From Methylobacter tundripaludum SV96 (GTDB lineage: Bacteria; Pseudomonadota; Gammaproteobacteria; Methylococcales; Methylomonadaceae), in the NCBI RefSeq assembly GCF_000190755.2, contig NZ_JH109152.1, forward strand, positions 1,086,555 through 1,150,554: a stretch of DNA of 64,000 nt, in the 5' to 3' direction. The notes under the pieces are model-generated. The model was not told the DNA's origin. It saw only the letters and a program-made list of their open reading frames with translations, and did no database searches. The position numbers and the translations under genes were made by a program. This document shows, in pieces, positions 63,501 to 64,000 of this stretch; the first letter of the stretch is position 1; each line of letters starts with the position of its first letter.

Positions 63501-64000
63501 CCGGTACCGCCACGTTGCTGACGGTAATGCCGTTAGTGGCATCCACATCGGTGACCCCGGCCGCCGCTCCGGCGGTCCAGTCTTCGGCCGCAGCCAGGTT
63601 ATAGGTGGTGGCGCTGGTTGAGGCCGTGCCGTTTTTGTTGAGCATCTGGTTGATCGCGGCTTTGTCGGTCGCGCTCAAGGTAATCGTGAACGCGGTGCCG
63701 GAGGTAATTTCGACGTTCGAGGTATCGGTCAGGGTATAGGTCGCGCCGCCTTCACCGGTAAAAGTCAATTTGGAAGCATCAATGTCGTTGGTAGCCCCTG
63801 CCTTTTTCAAAAAATTGGCGCCAGTCACTACCAGTACGCCTGTGTTATTGGCATAAGTGGCGGAGGTAATGGTAGGTACCGCGACATTGCCGGTGGTGAT
63901 GCCGTTGCCGGTCAGATCGGCGTCGGTGACCCCGGCCGCCGCTCCGGCGGTCCAGTCTTCGGCCGCGGCCAGGTTATAGGTGGTGGCGCTGGTTGAGGCC
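60595..64000 (-). CDS. giant repetitive surface/secreted protein, 5' end outside window
   Basis: At least 1130 residues, open to the window edge. Towards the 5' end are near-identical 124-125-residue repeats (FTGEGGVTYTLTDTSNVEIT, NLAAAEDWTAGAAAG). Then come cadherin/VCBS-like domains (NEDTSYTFVAGDFNFSDVD, NEDAGAQTVNGWATGLSKG), an Ig-like domain (YQWQADGVDIPGGTGRSFTL), an Asn/Thr/Gly linker, another Ig-like domain (SLPSFISVNPSTGAVTVKEG), a Gly-Gln run and a Gln/Leu-rich tail. No RTX nonapeptides are in the visible part. Probably an adhesin or matrix protein exported by the genes downstream. Confidence 0.85.
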   Translation of the reverse strand, partial: ASTSATTYNLAAAEDWTAGAAAGVTDADLTGNGITTGNVAVPTITSATYANNTGVLVVTGANFLKKAGATNDIDASKLTFTGEGGATYTLTDTSNVEITSGTAFTITLSATDKAAINQMLNKNGTASTSATTYNLAAAEDWTAGAAAGVTDVDATNGITVSNVAVPAITSSTYDVTTGALVVTGTGFLKLNGATNDIVANKFTFTGEGGVTYTLTDTSNVEITSGTAFTITLSATDKAAINQMINKNGTSSTGATTYNLAAAEDWTAGAAAGVTDVDGTNGITASNVAVPAITSSTYDASTGALVVTGTGFLKLTGATNDIVANKFTFTGEGGVTYTLTDTSNVEITSGTAFTITLSATDKAAINQMINKNGTASTGATTYNLAAAEDWTAGAAAGVTDADLTGNGITAGNVAVPTITSATYANNTGVLVVTGANFLKKAGATNDIDASKLTFTGQGGATYTLTGTASVEITSATEFTLTLTGADKTGVNALFNKTGLNANDNTVYNLAAAEDWAAGADAAVVVADLTNNGITVTANVAPTASNGAITVNEDTSYTFVAGDFNFSDVDPGNVLTQVQITSLPSTGTLALNGTAVTANQVITKADIDAGKLTIRGATDAFGTANTSVQFKVHDGTEYSSTSYTETVNITAVNDAPSFTKGADQTVNEDAGAQTVNGWATGLSKGPANEADQTLSFTTTNNNNALFSVQPTIDSNGNLTYTPAANANGTATVTVSIKDSGGTANGGVDTSITQTFTITVNPVNDLPTGTVTISGTPSVGITLSAANTLADVDGLGTISYQWQADGVDIPGGTGRSFTLTDAQAGKKITVVVSYSDAQGGAESVASVATAQVEALAPINLTQQTGNGDDKPSSDTGTGNNTNTNANTGNNTGTGNNSGTGNSIGADRNNNASDTHGSENSGTNTNSFGDNSSGNNNNSNSGSSPNQTIVVDMKLTVDSHGNGTSGGTINLPSNVFAGLNTFGTITITGTQSSGQSLPSFISVNPSTGAVTVKEGAVVTSPITVKVTIRDAQGKQVVVLVKVQPQKNQGRGQGQGQGQGQGQGQGEQPDDGNGDNSQEQGRGQNRQSQLEQTDKQLAHAGRPGLTQQLQMVGSKGFELQRQTLLDSLASLVGEDKDAA
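60820..60866. repeat. hexanucleotide tandem repeat coding Gly-Gln
   Basis: About seven TGACCC units, read on the minus strand as alternating Gly and Gln codons. Length changes by slippage would stay in frame and alter only the linker length. Confidence 0.9.
62393..64000 (-). repeat. tandem 372-375-bp coding repeats
   Basis: Equivalent points at 62746, 63121, 63493 and 63865 give spacings of 375, 372 and 372 bp. Long stretches between units are identical at the DNA level (for example 62680-62740 and 63776-63860). The last unit before 62393 is diverged. The array continues out of the window. Confidence 0.92.

Overview
The window comes from a gammaproteobacterial methanotroph of the order Methylococcales. 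The strongest evidence is a complete pxmABC operon (10651-13453), the divergent copper monooxygenase whose gene order is A-B-C rather than the usual C-A-B of pmo/amo. The housekeeping genes are also typically gammaproteobacterial: the pilMNOPQ-aroK-aroB-damX series beside a divergent mrcA is the same synteny as the E. coli mrcA/hofMNOPQ-aroKB-damX region.

Layout. 1-7.6 kb holds ordinary chromosome: the end of thrC, recJ, a yciB-yciI-bolA-PPIase gene run on the minus strand, a DUF1244 gene overlapping a methyltransferase gene, and a lipoprotein hydrolase. 8.2-15 kb is the pxm neighbourhood: an exported royal-jelly/SMP-30-like protein, a LysR regulator divergent from pxmABC, and an MFS carrier. 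15-21.5 kb has DUF1993, an HD-domain protein, the helicase Lhr and a HugZ-like protein. 21.9-36.9 kb is an accessory region full of broken or moving DNA: ISAzo13-like, IS3 (two), IS1182, IS982, IS630 and IS701 pieces, a MITE, dispersed repeats, a frameshifted DUF4010/MgtC gene, a truncated DUF2252 gene and a decayed P2-type integrase. It ends at the 3' end of a tRNA-Thr(CGT) gene, a usual integration target. Two CsbD-type stress proteins and a RimK-like ligase lie inside it. 37-54.3 kb is conserved again: glk, DUF411, hemE, damX, aroB, aroK, the type IV pilus assembly operon pilMNOPQ, mrcA and secA. 54.4-64 kb is a putative secretion locus: a very large repetitive surface protein (its 5' end lies beyond the window), an outer-membrane TolC-like lipoprotein, two HlyD-type adaptors (one with a GAF-like domain) and a membrane M50-peptidase/HlyD fusion, with no ABC transporter gene visible.

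The most unusual signals are: (i) a 51-bp repeat, exactly 17 codons long, placed in frame inside three unrelated protein-coding loci (damX, pilP, an hlyD gene); (ii) an identical 59-nt sequence at the orfA/orfB junction of two otherwise divergent IS3 elements, with related copies in intergenic DNA; (iii) the secretion locus without an ABC transporter; and (iv) a CsbD-like protein built from seven heptads encoded by 21-bp DNA repeats. All of these were read by eye from the sequence and known family features; no database search was run.
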